Part shown: piece after piece, positions 62,784 through 64,000 of the stretch
Layout of the letters: every line of letters starts with the position of its first letter
Position numbering within the stretch: position 1 is the first letter of the stretch
Source of the DNA: Arthrobacter crystallopoietes
GTDB taxonomy: Bacteria > Actinomycetota > Actinomycetes > Actinomycetales > Micrococcaceae
Length of the DNA: 64,000 nt
Assembly (NCBI RefSeq): GCF_017603825.1
Contig: NZ_CP072014.1
Coordinates: 930,001 to 994,000 of the forward strand
Reading direction: 5' to 3'
Translations under genes and position numbers: made by a program
Notes under the pieces: model-generated
Told to the model about the DNA's origin: nothing
The model's input: only the letters and a program-made list of their open reading frames with translations
Database searches by the model: none

Positions 62784-63527
62784 TCAGCCCAGGTAGCGCG
62801 GCTCGATCGGTTCCTCTGCCGCTACGGCTTCAGGGCCGTCCCCGGCCTTGGCTGTGACCCGGTAGGCCAGTTTGCCCTTGACCTCGGTGACCGCCTCCGA
62901 AAGTTCGGTGCCGCGGTAAACCAGCCCCACGCCGTCGTCGGTGCAGTGGGTTTCGCCGAGAGTGCCGCTGCTGACCAACTGGTGGACCAGGGGCCGGCGT
63001 TCGGCTTCCGAGTCGTAATGGACACCATTGTCATAGGGAAGCAGCGCCAGGCCGTTGGTGACGGCACGCAGTTCCGGGCCGAACGAATCCGTGGTGCCGC
63101 CGCGGAACCAGCAGATGGAACCGGCGGACACACCTGCCAGCACCACGCCCGCTTCCCAGACCTGGCGGAAGATCGTATCCAGTCCGTGGACCCGCCACAC
63201 GGCCAGGAGGTTGGCCACTGATCCGCCGTTCACCCAGACCACGTCCTGGCCCAGCAGGTGCTCCTCCATGTTGCCGATGTTGGGCATGCTGAACAGGTTC
63301 AGATGGGACAGCTCGAAGCCGGCGACCCGGGCGGCCTCGTCGAGTTCGGCCGCGTACCAGCGTTGGTCGCCGCCCGCCGTTCCCAAGTGCGTGATCTTCG
63401 GTGCCCGTCCGCTGGCGCCGGATAGCTCGACGGCGTGGTGGACCAGGTGGTTGAACTCCAACCGGGTGCGGGATCCTGCTTTGTAGCCACCCGAAGTGGC
63501 CAGAATGGTGGGCTGCTCAGCGGCCAT
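62784..63527 (-). CDS. Peptidase S51 (dipeptidase E-like) family protein
   Basis: 247 residues. The nucleophile Ser is at about 134 in GVSAGSICWF. Preceding it is VNGGSVANLLAVW, and a His at about 175 (GVHYDSE) probably completes the site. Members are dipeptidase E/alpha-aspartyl dipeptidases and cyanophycinase relatives. It could process Asp-X dipeptides, which would fit the POT peptide importer in the neighbourhood. Divergent from the rhodanese gene across 110 bases. Confidence 0.9.
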   Translation of the reverse strand: MAAEQPTILATSGGYKAGSRTRLEFNHLVHHAVELSGASGRAPKITHLGTAGGDQRWYAAELDEAARVAGFELSHLNLFSMPNIGNMEEHLLGQDVVWVNGGSVANLLAVWRVHGLDTIFRQVWEAGVVLAGVSAGSICWFRGGTTDSFGPELRAVTNGLALLPYDNGVHYDSEAERRPLVHQLVSSGTLGETHCTDDGVGLVYRGTELSEAVTEVKGKLAYRVTAKAGDGPEAVAAEEPIEPRYLG

Positions 63528-63551
63528 CAGTACCTCTGTCTGGAAGTCTTG

Positions 63552-63581
63552 TTAAGGTGCACAGCGTGATCCCACTATAGG
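63552..63581 (+). promoter_or_regulatory. Possible promoter of the rhodanese-pheA unit
   Basis: TTAAGG and TATAGG are 18 bases apart, 57 bases before the rhodanese start. The -35 is weak. Confidence 0.3.
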
Positions 63582-63637
63582 CTGGAGAGGACGGCAAACA
63601 GTCCGTCTTACGACTGATTTCTGCGGAGGTTTCCCCG

Positions 63638-63964
63638 ATGAGCGACTTGGAAAACGTGGATGTGGACAGCATCGGCGCCGACGCCAAAGTACTGGACGTG
63701 CGCGAGGATTACGAGTGGGAGGCGGGCCATATCGACGGCGCCCTGCACATTCCGCTGGATCAGTTGCCCGAGCGGCTCGACGAACTGGATCCCGACGAGG
63801 ACCTCCATGTGATCTGCCGGACGGGTGGGCGCTCCTACCGCGCCGCTGCGTGGCTGGTGGGCAACGGCTACTCGGCGGTTAATGTCGACGGCGGCATGGG
63901 TGCCTGGCTCGAGGCCGGCAAGCCGATGGTCTCCGACAACGGGCAGGAGCCGACGGTCAAGTAA
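63638..63964 (+). CDS. Single-domain rhodanese-like protein
   Basis: 108 residues, a single rhodanese domain. LDVREDYEWEAGHIDGALHIPL and the active loop ICRTGGRS with Cys60 are intact, so sulfur transfer or persulfide chemistry is possible. The N-terminus is acidic. ATG 63638 follows GCGGAGG. Its stop shares a base with the pheA start (TAATG), so they are cotranscribed. Confidence 0.93.
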   Translation: MSDLENVDVDSIGADAKVLDVREDYEWEAGHIDGALHIPLDQLPERLDELDPDEDLHVICRTGGRSYRAAAWLVGNGYSAVNVDGGMGAWLEAGKPMVSDNGQEPTVK

Positions 63965-64000
63965 TGAGCGGTACCTATACCTTCCTGGGTCCCGAGGGCA
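63964..64000 (+). CDS. pheA: Prephenate dehydratase, 5' end only
   Basis: Twelve codons are visible, reading MSGTYTFLGPEG. The (Y/F)TFLGPEG motif at this position is the N-terminus of prephenate dehydratase (phenylalanine biosynthesis). It overlaps the rhodanese stop by one base. The remainder is beyond the window, so the call rests on this motif. Confidence 0.75.
   Translation, partial: MSGTYTFLGPEG

Overview
The window reads as a contiguous piece of chromosome from a high-GC actinobacterium, most likely Micrococcaceae and Arthrobacter in the broad sense. The evidence is the order gyrB-gyrA-DUF3566-tRNA(Ile)-DLW-39-tRNA(Ala), then ppiA-rhomboid-crgA-sortase E-pabA-pknB-pknA-pbpA-rodA-pstP-fhaB-fhaA. 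This is the core replication/cell-wall block that lies near the origin in many Actinobacteria. I see no insertion sequence, prophage, integrase or CRISPR array. Long reading frames antisense to GC-rich genes are coding shadows and were left out.

Left part (1-24 kb): end of gyrB, gyrA, a membrane DUF3566 protein, two tRNAs with a 38-residue DLW-39 microprotein between them, an EamA transporter, a GT2 glycosyltransferase, a membrane protein built of 11-residue repeats, ppiA, a rhomboid protease, a ~0.65 kb intergenic cluster of DnaA boxes, an alpha/beta hydrolase, malic enzyme, crgA, sortase E and pabA. The minus-strand fhaA-fhaB-pstP-rodA-pbpA-pknA-pknB operon follows. It couples Ser/Thr phosphorylation (two PASTA kinases, one PP2C phosphatase, two FHA readers) to septal and lateral peptidoglycan synthesis (RodA/PbpA), with CrgA nearby as a divisome regulator.

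Middle (24-37 kb): tRNA(Leu), a VOC protein, DUF5997 diverging from a LysR-type effector-domain protein that has no HTH, an IMPase-family phosphatase, enoyl-CoA hydratase, YceI with a palindrome-covered sigma-70-type promoter, two tandem SRPBCC proteins sharing a C-terminal motif, an orphan PstS, a Rieske-FAD oxidoreductase, an isochorismatase-type hydrolase, DUF2630, and the divergent NHEJ pair ku/ligD. It looks like a stress and repair neighbourhood.

Right (37-64 kb): phosphoketolase with a LacI-type regulator, then a sugar/glycerol run (hydrolase, PfkB kinase, HAD, GDPD, glycerate kinase), small accessory genes, dodecin, an NCS2 permease, a malonic semialdehyde reductase-type nitroreductase and phosphoglucomutase. 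Next comes an extended arsenic-resistance locus: arsR diverging from acr3-arsC-trxB(arsT)-flavoprotein with Cys-rich tail-ArsC-like protein with altered P-loop-arsO. The window ends with a POT peptide transporter, amidase, ABC1/AarF kinase, peptidase S51, a rhodanese and the first codons of pheA.

Most of the window is conserved housekeeping. The signals that stand out are the DnaA-box cluster, the 11-mer repeat membrane protein, the two unusual members of the arsenic operon, the yceI operator-promoter, and the shared tail of the SRPBCC pair.
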